From contig JACAXG010000007.1 in assembly GCA_018881555.1 (NCBI GenBank), positions 11,327,235 to 11,391,234 on the forward strand: DNA of 64,000 nucleotides, written 5' to 3'. Position 1 is the stretch's first letter; each line of letters opens with the position of its first letter. Below are positions 23,459-34,919 of the stretch, in pieces. The stretch is from Amblyornis subalaris. Its lineage: Eukaryota > Chordata > Aves > Passeriformes > Ptilonorhynchidae. The position numbers and the translations under genes are program-made. The notes beneath the pieces are model-generated. The model was not told the DNA's origin and did no database searches. It saw only the letters and a list, made by a program, of their open reading frames with translations.

Positions 23459-26400
23459 TTTTAAAATAGTGAATCAGTTAATAGCTTTTCATTTTACAGA
23501 AAAACCAGTAATGTTTTCAGAAACTGTCCTTCTTTGCCTCTTTAGGCAGGATGTTACTTGACACGGGTTGCTTTTAAACTCTTTAGTACTGAAAACAGAG
23601 GCAAAATAACATGTTTAAAATGGATGAAAGAACTTACACTAAATACTTATCCCCATGGCTCTCTGCAATTTTTAGTTCGTATATATTTTCACATGACAGC
23701 TATGCTCTCTTTGCTTTCACTATATGTGGCAATGAAAATCATAAAGGTTTTTGAGGGGTTAATAGTTGATTAATAGATATTTTAGGGCATGTTACCAACA
23801 TGAGCATCATGTGTAATAGATGTTTATGACGATGTCAGTGGGAAATGTCATACACAATTATGAGCAACCTATTGACTTCTTAGAACTTAAAACAAGGTAT
23901 TAAACATCTATGACTACTTGTTAATTTTAAACAAAGTGTTTCATCACACTGGAGTAGAGTCCTAGGTACCTGACTCCCTTAACTCCCCTTAGACTCCCTC
24001 ATGCACAGTCTTTCCTGAAAAAGTAGGCAACATATACACAAACCACGTAGTCCCCAAGTCAGTAGTGACTGCAGCTTTCCCAAGTGCTGTCACACATCAC
24101 ACATCACAGTTGGCTTCCTGTGCATTTTGCAACTCCTGCAACAGCAATAAGATTACCTCCTCACATTGCCCTCGTGAATTATTCTGACTTGCAGATCTGT
24201 CTAGAATTAAAACTTTGCCCGACATAATCAACAATATAATTCATCTCAGGAGATGAATATTGTAGGGATTCTCATAGTTTACCAGTAGACTGGGCATAGC
24301 AGGATTTTAAACTTTCATTTCTTTTAATATACTCTACTTATTTCATGCAAGACATCTAAAAGAAGTGTTTCTAGCTGCAAAGGTGAATTCCCAAACTGAA
24401 AAGTTTTTGACTTATTTTCTTCTCCAGACCTGGTAACATTATGCTTCCTCTGCATCCCCAAACCAAACACAAAATCTCTGAAAAGTGAAATAGTCAGGAA
24501 GCAGCGACTGTCTGTTACACTCAAGGACAAAAGGAAAATATCATGTTAGGTGTTACTCAAATATCTTCTGCTTTTTCTTAAAAATATATGTTAATTTAGC
24601 ATGACAGCGTTGAGGACTGCTAGGATTTTCATGATGCTTCATTGTATTTAAAAAGAATGGTAAGATGGAAAGGTGTTTAACCTTTCCGTTTGGTGAACAT
24701 ATATCTTACTGTCAGCTTTGGAAGCAATACAGCTGTGATTTATTCAGTGAGCTTGAGTGGTAGGGACAGAATACAGGAATCCTTGGGGTTGGACTCATAG
24801 ATATTGTGTGAGGTTTAAGGGGAAATGATTTCTAGATTAAACTAGCCAAGGAGACAAATGGCTAACTAGTCATCAGTTAACTGATATCCAGGTAGATAAG
24901 GGAAAGGGGTGAGGGGGAAGGATATTGTGCACAGAATCTAAATAGAATAAAGCTGAGCTAGGAATTGTTTTGTATATCATCATTTAATTCTTTTCTGATA
25001 AGCAGGATAGCTAGGACAATTCTCTCAAAACCTAGAAAAATAGGAATGCTTCTTTTTTTCAGATGTTCATTGCAGATGGAGGTGCATGGGGAGAGATACA
25101 GATGCATAAATGCACTCAAACATATAAACTCACAGAAAAAATATGTGATTAGGTGGTGTGATAGAAAAACTTGAATTCATATTCTACTCCTATGTGGTAG
25201 GCACCAGAAAAGTGGCCATAACATTCCAAACACACGTAGACAAATTCCTGATTCCACACAAGGCTCATTATGAGATCTGCATATGCCATCTATTTACAGT
25301 TCACCTATTTTAAAGAATTTCAATCAGTTATAGCCATTATGTGTCCCTCTGCCTAACCATCAAGTGCCTTTGATACTACCAGCTCAGATACACTCTCTGC
25401 AGCCAGACAGAAATATGTCTCCAACATGTTTTAGACGTCTCCGACTTCTTGACATCTTGCTAATGGGTGATGGTGTGAACATACCAAAAGCAATATCTCT
25501 GATGCTGACAGGGTCTAAATCACATGCAGGGTACTGGTGTGTGGCATGCACCTCCACCACCTGTCAGAAATCCCTGCAGTTAGGATTTTGGACTTTTGTT
25601 CTGTTACTAGGCAAGGAGCAGGCTTTGCCTATCCTGGGCCTCCGTGAGCTTTGGTGGGAGAGAAAGGGAATTGGAAAGAAACTGCAGTCGAAGCCACTGG
25701 GAGGGAAACAGTCTGGGTGCATATTAATTGGAAATGTTAAATGCAATGCTTTGTCTAGCCTTGCAGCTCATCACTGCAGCCATTAAAAGAGAGGGATACA
25801 ACCTATTTCTCCATTTCTGCATCTCTCAATTGTCCCTCTCCACAACAAAACCAGAAAAGTGCGGATTAAAGTCTCTCTGGTTTCTGTGCCCAATGCCATA
25901 GCATTCGCTGGCAGGCGTGTGGAGGAGAGGCAGTGAAAGCTTTGTTCAACCCTGCATGTCAAAGTGCCTCTTTGGGGCCACTTGGAGGGCAGATGCAGAA
26001 CTCATATAGCCCCCACTCTTTTGGCTGTTCCTGGAGCTGTGCCCCTGTGAGTGCCCAGAACAGGGAGAGTCCTCAGGGGATTTCAGTGCAGTGCACAAGA
26101 AAACCTCTATTAAGTTCACTCCGAGGCAGATTTGTCAGAGACTTTAAACTTGGACACAAAATTTGCCTAGAGATGCTGAAACACATCTCTCTGAGACCAG
26201 ACAACCATGCCGCAAGTTCTCTTCGGAGGCAAAAAAGCACAGCTTTTCTGGGAACAGCTAACACTTTCCAGAAAAAAAAAAAAAAAAAAAGCCAAAGAAT
26301 TAATTCCTCCCTAATTTAATTAATCATTTTAGCTGTGACTTAAATATAAGGCAAATGCAATAAAAACATCAGGCTGAGACAAACTGCGGTCGAAAGTGTT

Positions 26401-28792
26401 GGCTGGAAGTGTTAAAACGTGGCAAAATCGCGCACAGCTGAGCATTGGCTGCTGTACTTGCCGTGTCTGTTTATGGCACCACTGCCTTACGATGTTCTGT
26501 ACATTACAGGCACTTTAAATATCCGTTTGCTCCGTGCTGTTACCCACCACAATCTCAGTTTTTGGAGGCCTCGCAGAGAGGCTCTGCTTTTGCAAGTGCT
26601 GTGCAATGACCATGTGGGCACCTGAAGCCTTTCTAGTCCTGAAATCTCTTAACAGCTCCCATGGAGCAAATATGTTATTGAAAGTGAAAGGCTGTTTAAA
26701 AATTTCCAGAGAGTGACAATCCTGCTTGTATCAGCTATGCAGAAACCTGAAAACCTGGAAAAAAAATATGAATTCCCACTGAAGTAGAGATCTGACCCTT
26801 GAAAATGCATTTTTAACTGCTAAAAATCCCAAAAGTGACAGGAAGGTCAAGCAAAAAGCACATTGAAGCAATTTAAGGAAGAGACCAACCAAACATCAGA
26901 GACTCTCGGTAATTATTTCAACTTGGACATTATAAATCCAGGAAATTCATAAGTAAGTTTTAATTTAAAATAAGAAAGCCGAGTTGTGGAAATGCCCTCA
27001 CCAACAACATGGAAACTGACTGCTTTTACTGAAACTATGCAGTGATGATTAATGTATAATAGTTACTGTGACTTGAGATCAGAATACAATTACTGTAAAT
27101 GATACATTAGATTAAAAAAAATATAGATATCATTCTGCCCCATTTTGACACTAGAGCTTTCAATGGAGTTGAATACATAGAACACTAGAAGAAGATGCAT
27201 AAATATTTTTTTTCTGGTTAAAAGACTACTGATGCTTAGTACTATATCTAGAGCAGGATCCAATTTTCAATTAATTTCATCACATAGACATGTTCATGTA
27301 TATGTTCACAATTTCATGTAAAATTCATTCTTTGCCCAGTCAGCGCTGTAATTCCAAAAAAGCAAGATATAGTCTTCCTCCATAGAGAAGAGAGCAAATT
27401 ACTACTTAATACAAACTTGTCTCACCTTAAAGAAGAAACAAAACTTTTGTAAAATTTGAAAAGGGAATAAACAGTCCCATAAAAAAAGGTTCACCTGCCC
27501 TTATCTACGTTAGACCTTATCAGCAGTTTCGAAGACACATAAGCAAACTAGGAGACTGGGAACTGCGATGGGAAAGGAAATTCAAATTGACAAAGCAACA
27601 TGTGCAGTAGGAATAATTTCTGATTTTACTAGGCTTTAAATTTGCTGTTGAAGCCTAAAAAAAAAAAAAGGTAGACTATTCCCCCAACCCAAGACAAGCA
27701 CAGCTACAAAAATTTAAAGATAATTAAGAAAACCTACTCTAAAAATGCTACTTCAGAGGTGTTTCTTCATGAAAGGAGTCACAAAGCACTATATGCCAAA
27801 GATAGAAATTGCCCCTGGGAATTAACTAAATGTAAAGAAATGTCTCTTTAAGGAGAGCCAAATATTCATGTTGTTAATTTTAGAAAATAAAAATGCAGGA
27901 TCTGCAATGAAAAAGGTACTCACAGTGTCCAAATGTGCTGTAAAGGGAATAAAATCTTCTTCACAAGCAAAAATTGAAACCTAAATATGGAAAATTGAAA
28001 GCTGATCATGAGAAAAGCTTTCCCATCCTACACATTTCCTTGTGAAATTCCTTGCTACAAAGTGTTGTTTGAATCAGTAACTCAGAAGCATTCAAAATAA
28101 GATATGGATATGGAAACTACTCCGGGTTTTATACCATATCAACAACAAACAGTTGTAGAAGGGATATAGGCTTGACTATCTGATCATTAGCCTTATCTCC
28201 CTCTGAAATGTAAATTAAAGCTGCAGTTGAGGGGAAATGCAGGCCTGAATGGACCAATCATCAGATTCTGAACCCCAAGATAGCGTTCACACTGCCACTG
28301 CTTCCCTGCCACCAGTGGCCTTTCTTTAAAAACATTTTTTTAAAGCATAGTAACTTTCTCATCATTCACACATCCAAATATACCCTAGATATGAGTCTAA
28401 TTTCTCACATTGATATCCTGGATTTTGGACATGAAGGGATCCAATCTGTAATCATCTGCCATCTAAAGCAGGATTGCAATGAGATGATGCTATGCCTTTC
28501 TTAAAGTGCATTGCAATTACAGATCTGTTTCTTAAGGCAAGAAGAGACCATTGGATAACGTAGTGTTACTTGATTTATTACACAGGTAGATAGCACCAGA
28601 AGGAGCCTGTTTTGCAGTCCAGTTGCCTTTTTTCTTTTCATCGATTCAGACAACTTTTTCACATGGTCACATGAGAGATTTAGCATGTTTGGATTTTGGT
28701 GGCTGCTATGGAAGGACAGTTCCTTTTTCTTTGATATGTGTTGACCAAGGCTATTTTGAGAGTAATAATCTTGCTTAACAAAATATGTTTCA
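23459..28792. other. Unique non-coding sequence
   Basis: Contains two longer plus-strand open frames (25364-25786 and 25933-26319) that I could not match to any family. The second runs into the polyA tract at 26270. No splice context, polyadenylation signal or target-site duplication was found to make this a processed pseudogene. The rest is AT-rich and featureless. Confidence 0.45.
26270..26290. repeat. Poly(A) tract
   Basis: About 21 uninterrupted As. There is no AATAAA in the preceding 40 bases and no recognised element upstream, so it is listed as simple sequence. Confidence 0.8.
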
Positions 28793-29038
28793 AAATGAAA
28801 GAGGGGAAATACAGATTAGATACATGGAATAAATTTTCACTTGAGGGTGGTGAGGCACTGGAACAGGTTGTTCAGAGAAGCTATGGATGCCCCATCCCTG
28901 GTAGTGGTCAAGGCCAGGTTGGGTGGGGCATTGAGCAGCCTGGTCTAGGGGGACTTGTCCCTGCTCAGGTCAGGGATATTGAAACTAGATGATCTTTATG
29001 GTCCCTTTCAACCCAAACCGTTCTATGATTCTATGATA
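28793..29038 (+). mobile_element. CR1 LINE 3' end, 5'-truncated
   Basis: Clear CR1 3' sequence in plus orientation: TGAGGGTGGTGAGGCACTGG, the block at about 28887-28910 (CCCATCCCTGGTAGTGGTC), CAAGGCCAGGTTGG, then GATGATCTTTATGGTCCC and CAACCCAAACCG. It ends with about two tail units (TTCTATGATTCTATGAT). Only the last part of the element, from just before the 3' UTR, is present, as is usual for 5'-truncated CR1 copies. Divergence is moderate. It carries no coding capacity. Confidence 0.95.
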
Positions 29039-31037
29039 TCCACAATTGGAGGTTGCTTGTAATGAGGAATTTAATAGAGATTTCAATTTTATATGTCAAA
29101 AAAACTTAAATGACTGTAAGAATAGACACTTGTCTGTAAAATGGGAGACTTAGGTTCAGCTCCCTGCTTTACGTGAAATAGAATTTCTTAGCTTAAGCTC
29201 AGAGTTATGCCAATATGTACATCTAATCCTCAAGAAGTCTGCCTCCAAGCATGGATTCCCTGAAATTTTCAGACTAACTCCAAGGCAAATAACCAACGTC
29301 TCAGTGACGGCCTTGTACCAGTCTCTTACTTAGATGCCAACACATGCACAGAACTGTAAAAGTTTGACTCCTGGGAGAAGGAAATTCAGGGAGCACAATC
29401 GTGGTGTCTAGAACAAGAGACATTGCAAGTTGCTAGCCACAACCTTGTTGCCAGAGTACCTCCCTGTGAACGTGAGTTGGTGCACCCAGGGTGGGAATGA
29501 ATCAGCACCGCGGCATCGACAACGTGCGACTCCCCCTGTTGGGAACACCTGTTGATAATTTAACAGCCTGAAGAACAGCTGAAAAATGAGCGTCAGTGCT
29601 GGCAGCCAGCACATCTATTCAGCACTAAATCTTTCCTCTTCAGTGGTTATTCAAGGCACTTGCTCCTACACTCTTGTTTACAATGGTTTAGCTCTGTTGG
29701 TATTTGTGTGTGCAGAGAACACAAGAAAAGAAGAAAGGGAGGTGGTGTATTATCACCCAAGGTAAGAGAAGGCTACCTGCCTCCACGGCACATCAAAACC
29801 AGGATTAATCACACATATGTAAAAAAAAAAAAAAACAAACACAACAACAACACTTAGAAAAAGTGTTAAAAAAAAGTCTTAAAAGAAAAAAAGTCCCCCA
29901 AAGATATTTTACATGGAAGACAGAGCTGAGAGGCAAAACCAGATACTTCCCATCAGAAGAAACATTAGAGAGCTGATCTATTCTTCTTCTAGTCCCTGAG
30001 GAGAGAGAAGTGGACATTTCTCTTTTACTGGGGCCTTTGATGGAAAGCATTGAAAGATCTTACTTCAATTCAAATGTAGAATGAGAACATATATGAAATA
30101 ATCTTCAGTTCCTTAGTGCTGCAGACATCCTGTTTACCAGTTTTCTTTCTCTCCACCGACAGATGAGCAGGGGGCTGAAAGGCGCCTGAACAACCAGCCT
30201 AATTATAGCACTTCACCAAGATCCTTGCAGCCATGTCCAAGAGTAACAAAAATGCAGTCCAGATAGGACATCTAGGCTGAGGTTGCTGTTGTGGCTCTAA
30301 CCATGTTAAATCTAACCAGATTTAATCTCTGAGAATTCTAGATAAATGTCGAGCCGTAAAATTTCACCAGAGCATATTTTTGAGGTCTAAAGGAGGGAAA
30401 TTTATTACACAGATAGCAGTGGCATGGAGCAAAAGAACACTAACACAAATAGTCAGCAATAATGGCTGTACATCATGGCAGTATTTGCTTGTGGTTTCCA
30501 TGTCAGGAGGGAATCATTGCTCCTCCTTTGGAAGCCTTCCTATTCAAAGGACAAAGCCACAAACTTCATCATGTCAATTACAGTCGTGATTCAGAAGGTC
30601 TGAACAGCCTCTGACGTATAGGTGAGTTTAGAGACAGAGCACTAAAATAATGTCCTGCCTATATGGCTTTTTGACAATGCTAGACAGCATTGTCTACTCA
30701 ATTTATGCAGTAAAATTAAAAATAAACAAAAATGTTCATAAAGGAATATTTGAACCATTTTCAAAGCTTTATAAAAGTCACAGTTCCAGTTTCCACATAT
30801 AAATCTCAAAGATTTGAAGAAAAATGCTAAGATAAAGCTTCATGGAAAGATTTGCTCAAACTATTGTGATACCTTCAGATATATCCCTCTTCTTGAATTT
30901 CTTTTCTTAATAGAAAGTTTTACATCCTGTATTCAGAAAATTGGAACTTTGAGTGTAGACAGGTGTAGTTCCTCATTCCCACACACCTTTGGATTCTCGC
31001 TTTAACAATTTGTTACAATGAAGAACAAAGACAAATT
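29039..31037. other. Unique non-coding sequence with a small CpG cluster
   Basis: Mostly featureless. A cluster of about six CpG dinucleotides, including an ACCGCGG core, lies at about 29470-29530 in otherwise CpG-poor DNA. An A-rich tract is at 29820-29862. A donor-like GTAAGAG follows AAG at 29761 after a short open stretch, but the upstream acceptor (TGTGTGTGCAG at about 29716) is weak. Confidence 0.45.
29820..29862. repeat. A-rich simple sequence with ACAACAAC
   Basis: A run of about 15 As followed by CAAACACAACAACAACAC. Low complexity with no flanking element recognised. Confidence 0.75.
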
Positions 31038-31775
31038 TCATAGAATTATAGAATGGTTTGGGTTGGAAGGGACCTTAAAGATCATCCAGTTCCAACCCTG
31101 GCAGTGGAAAGGGACACCTTTTGGTATTCCAGGATGTGCTCAGACCCCTATCCAACCTAGTCTCGAATGATTCCACAAATGGGACATTCACAACTTCTCT
31201 GGACAACCTGTTCCTGTACCTGGAAAATAATTTCTTCCCAACATCTAATCTAAACCTACTGTCTTTCAGTTTAAAGCCAGTCCCCCTTGTTCAGTCACTA
31301 CACACCCTTGTAAAATTTCTCTCCATTTTTCTTGTCAGCTCTTTCAGGTACTGGAAGGCCATAGTCAGGTCACCCAGAAGTCTTCTCTTCTCCATCCTGA
31401 ACAAACCCAGTTCTCTCAACCTTTCCTAATGGGAGAGGTGCTCCATCCCTCTGATCATCTTGGTGGCCTCCTCTGGACCAACGGGTCCATGTCCTTCCTG
31501 TGCTGGGGGCCCCAGAGCTGGATGCAGCACTGCAGGTGGGGTCTCACCATAGCAGAGCAGAGGGCCAGAATCCCCTCCCTTGCCCTGCTGGCCACTCTGC
31601 TTTGGATGTGTTTGGCTTTCTGGGCTGTGAGTGCACATTGCTGGGTCATGTCCAGTCTCTCATGCACCAGCACCCCCAGGTCCTTCTGGGCAGGGCTGCT
31701 CTCAGTTCCTTCATCCCCCAGCCTGTGTTGATACCTGGGGTTGCCTTGACCCAGGTGCAGCACCTTACACTGGAA
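31038..31775 (-). mobile_element. CR1 LINE, minus strand, longest copy in the window
   Basis: On the plus strand the element begins with the reversed tail (TCATAGAATTATAGAATGG, then TTTGGGTTGGAAGGGACC). It continues through the reversed 3' UTR (CAACCTGTTCCTGTACCTGG) and the reversed end of ORF2 (CTGTGCTGGGGGCCCCAGAG, GGCCACTCTGC, CAGCACCCCCAGGTCCTTC). It stops abruptly in the block before 31775. About 740 bases are retained, so it is 5'-truncated within ORF2 and lacks the reverse-transcriptase active site and the endonuclease. It is moderately diverged and inserted opposite in direction to the other identifiable CR1 copies here. Confidence 0.96.
31426..31763 (-). pseudogene. Remnant of the CR1 ORF2 C-terminus, frameshifted
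   Basis: Read on the minus strand from 31763, about 100 codons are open and match the C-terminal part of CR1 ORF2. Family-typical pieces are [26 protein letters not shown] and [20 protein letters not shown]. The frame then runs out near 31470, while the expected continuation ([13 protein letters not shown]) appears in another frame down to about 31426, so a small indel has broken the gene. This C-terminal region follows the reverse-transcriptase domain; the catalytic motifs lie in the missing 5' part. It is a dead fragment. Confidence 0.88.
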
Positions 31776-34700
31776 TACTTCGATACTGCCACAAAAATGT
31801 AGTTCTCATTCTCTAGCCAGCTCTTTGTAAAAAAAATTCAGCTTAAAATCAGGTCCAAGCAAGAAAAAAATTGGTCTCAAAGGTATTGACAGCATACACA
31901 CTGTATAAAGACATTTACAAATGCACTTACAAGGCCATGATTTTCAAAAAATGTTTTTCAAAGTTTTGGATTAAACCTCTAAATATTTATTCTGTGGAAG
32001 AAACAACGCACAGTTCTCACTGTGATGGGGAAATGGAGGGCTTAGGGAAAAAATAAAGTTAGTTAAATACTCAGCTATGCAACAGCCATAGAAAAGGCAG
32101 TGTAAGGAAGTAGCAGTTTCTTCTTCATCATCCAGCTAGAGGTTGCAAGAGATCTGCTTGGATGACAAACAAAAGCCATTAGGATTTCAACATCATGATC
32201 AGTGATGGGTTCAAAAAACTCAAACCCATTACTTAATAAGATCACCGCAGATTAAAAAAAAAAAAAATACAGGGAGGGATAGAGGAAGACAGTGAAAAAT
32301 TTAAGTATTAAAATGTACAGACTCACTGATTGACATTCATAATTACATTTTGAAACCCGTGCCAGAGTAGTATGTCTACTCATCTGTAGCGAGATCTGAA
32401 CATTCAGCTTGGTAACATTTAGGGATTGTATTTGGAATGTTTTACTGTGTCACTAATTGGGTTTTATTTAATAACCCTTTTCTCAAATGGCTAATCTTAG
32501 AGGAGGAAGTGTGATTTTTTAAAATATTTTAGCTTATGTTGTATCACCCAATATTCTAATTGGATATGTGTCATTGAATCATACAGAACAGAGTTAGGAA
32601 TGGTTTAGTCATCTTGAATATGATGTTGTGGCCCAGGAAGAGCATAAAACAGTAAAAGTTCAATTTTAACATACTTATTAATAGTTTAGAAGCAAAATAT
32701 TCTAAAAGTACACTGAACACTAGTGTCCATCCACAAGTTAGTCATTGTAGATAAGGATAAATCTTATCCCTACTCATTCTGCCAACAGAAGAATATTTTT
32801 TTAGAAATGTATGAAATGAACTGTGACCCATTTGAATAAAATGGAGATGGGCCAGTTTTAATAAGTGGATTTTGTTCCCTTCTTTCATTTCCATGAAGAC
32901 CATGAAAAATTGGACCAAAATAATTGGCTGCCTCTTTTAGCTAGATTTCTATGCATGGAATGGATAAGTAGCACTTATGCTTGGTACCAGCACACGGCCT
33001 GAAGCTACAAAATGAGCTCTTATATGTTTCCATTGGAGGCCAAAACCAATTTAAACATCAATGACCTCAATGGATTTTTGGATCAGACTACTTGGAAAGA
33101 AAGCATAGAATTAGTTTGGACTATCTCTGTCCAAGTTAGAGTGAGCACATTTTTCACCACTCTTTTAAATAGCAGCAAAGGGAAAATTAGAAAGGCAAAC
33201 AAGAGCTTTTTCAAAGATCCCACCAGTTTTAGAAAAATACCTCATATGATTGAGGACTCTCTTTATATAAATCCAGATTTTTATAAAAATACTGACAAGT
33301 AAGTTTACTTCACAAAAGTAAATAATACCATTTAATAATAAGAGTTCAAAAATACTTTGGAATATTTTTAATCCAATTTGTGTTCCTTTAGGATAGGATT
33401 CATGTCATCTAAGTTTCATCATCTGAAAACTGGTGTTTTGCCTCAGCTAGATACTCTTTGGACACTTGTTCAAGGAATTTGGAAAATCATGAAGGCAATT
33501 CAGACTACTGAGTCATGGTGGGTTATTTTGTCCACAGATCGTTAAAGGGATCCTATCCAGCAGATAGGAATACTCTGGATAAGATGTCTAACATTTTAGA
33601 CTAATGATGTGGAGCAAAAAGAACCCAGTTCTCCATACAGATGGAAACGTGCCTTAAGGTGCCAAACAGCTACAATTGAACTCCTGTCTTACAGTTGTGC
33701 CATTACAGACAAAATGGAATAATTAAATAATAATACAGGAACTTATAAAAGTTCTTGGAAATAATTTTTCAGTCTTGTTCTTGTTACAGGAAAGCCTGTT
33801 ATCTCAAGCCATTTCAAGGCTTTTAGTAATGTACAATTTATGGACTGCCTTGGGTCATGAGGACACACACCTTAAAAATAACTAGTGAGAGACAGAATTG
33901 AAGCTTACAAGCATAAGGGAAAGTCTTTTCTTCTGATCTCATTACATAATGGCCTGCCTCAATTTTGAGACTATTCTCATTTGTAGACATAAAGAGCAAA
34001 GCTTTTCTTGGGAAAGTGGAAAATTTTGAACATGTGGAGAGTCCTGCTAAGAATAAACTTCTCTTTCTATCCATACCAGGATACAAGGAAGGAGGGTAAC
34101 CTGCAACAATGGGTGGCTGTTTGCAAGAAATACGAATCTCTTCAACCCTCGCAGCCTGTTCTAGAAGGGAACAAGTGCTCACAGCACTGTGCTGAATACA
34201 GGGAGAAGGAACTCACGGGGAGCATGCAGCAGAAAGTCAAAGATTTGTGTTCAGTGGAACAGATCGCAAGATTGTGACATTCTTAAATGTAACTTGTGTG
34301 AGTAGCTGTTGATGGGAGAGAGAAATTATATGACAAAACTTAGCACAGTTGATATTGCTCACCCGTATTTCACTTCTTGTTATTATTTCTTCAAAATATT
34401 TTGTAGTGTTTCCGAGAGATTTTCAGCCAAGATGAGAGTATCAGTCATAGCGACAAAAGAGAACAAATTCTAATTAGTCTCTTTGAAGCCACAATTAATA
34501 ACATCAAAGTTATCATTTTTAAAATATTTCCATATCTTCATGGATGATTTAATGATGACTGTATTCTAGTAAATTTTACCGTGCATGATGCTTCTATTTG
34601 AGTTTTGCTACAGTTTACACCATATCCTCTGCTAACTTCTGTCTGGGAAATTGAGATTGGTAGTGCGAATTCTGAAATATTAACAGGTTGGATTTTTTTT

Positions 34701-34822
34701 AAAAAGAGACAAAATATACACTGAAACTAGACAGTTCATAATGAGCCCTAGTCCTTGGAAAAAGCTGAATGGGGATGTATATCTAGTGAAAATATGATAT
34801 AGTGAAATGGTCTAGTGAAAGG
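31776..34822. other. Unique non-coding sequence
   Basis: AT-rich, no recognised repeats. The open frame at 33012-33302 (plus, 96 codons) ends next to a donor-like ACAA/GTAAGTTT, but there is no convincing acceptor before it and the protein is not recognisable. An A-run is present at about 32254-32268. Confidence 0.5.
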
Positions 34823-34919
34823 TATCCCTGTCCACAGCAGTCGGGTTGGAACTAAATGATCTTTAAGTTCCTTCCAACCCAAGCCATTCTATGATTCTAT
34901 GATTCTATGATTCTATGAT
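34823..34919 (+). mobile_element. CR1 LINE tail fragment with four 8-bp terminal units
   Basis: The last approximately 97 bases of a CR1 element in plus orientation: TATCCCTGTCCACAGCAG, GTTGGAACTAAATGATC, CTTCCAACCCAAGCC, then four perfect tandem ATTCTATG units at 34886-34917. The exact tail array and close match to consensus suggest a younger copy than the others. It is very strongly 5'-truncated, with no coding sequence. Confidence 0.95.

Noticed and set aside
25364..26290. Two long plus-strand open frames followed by a 21-base polyA tract, suggestive of a processed pseudogene.
   Set aside because: No polyadenylation signal before the tract, no recognisable parent protein, and no visible target-site duplication; the frames are open on the minus strand too.
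29717..29760. Short open stretch between TGTGTGTGCAG and a GTAAGAG donor, a possible 44-nt exon.
   Set aside because: The acceptor lacks a pyrimidine tract and the segment is too short to judge.
33012..33302. 96-codon frame ending at a donor-like ACAA/GTAAGTTT.
   Set aside because: No credible acceptor upstream, and an unremarkable sequence typical of chance ORFs in AT-rich DNA.
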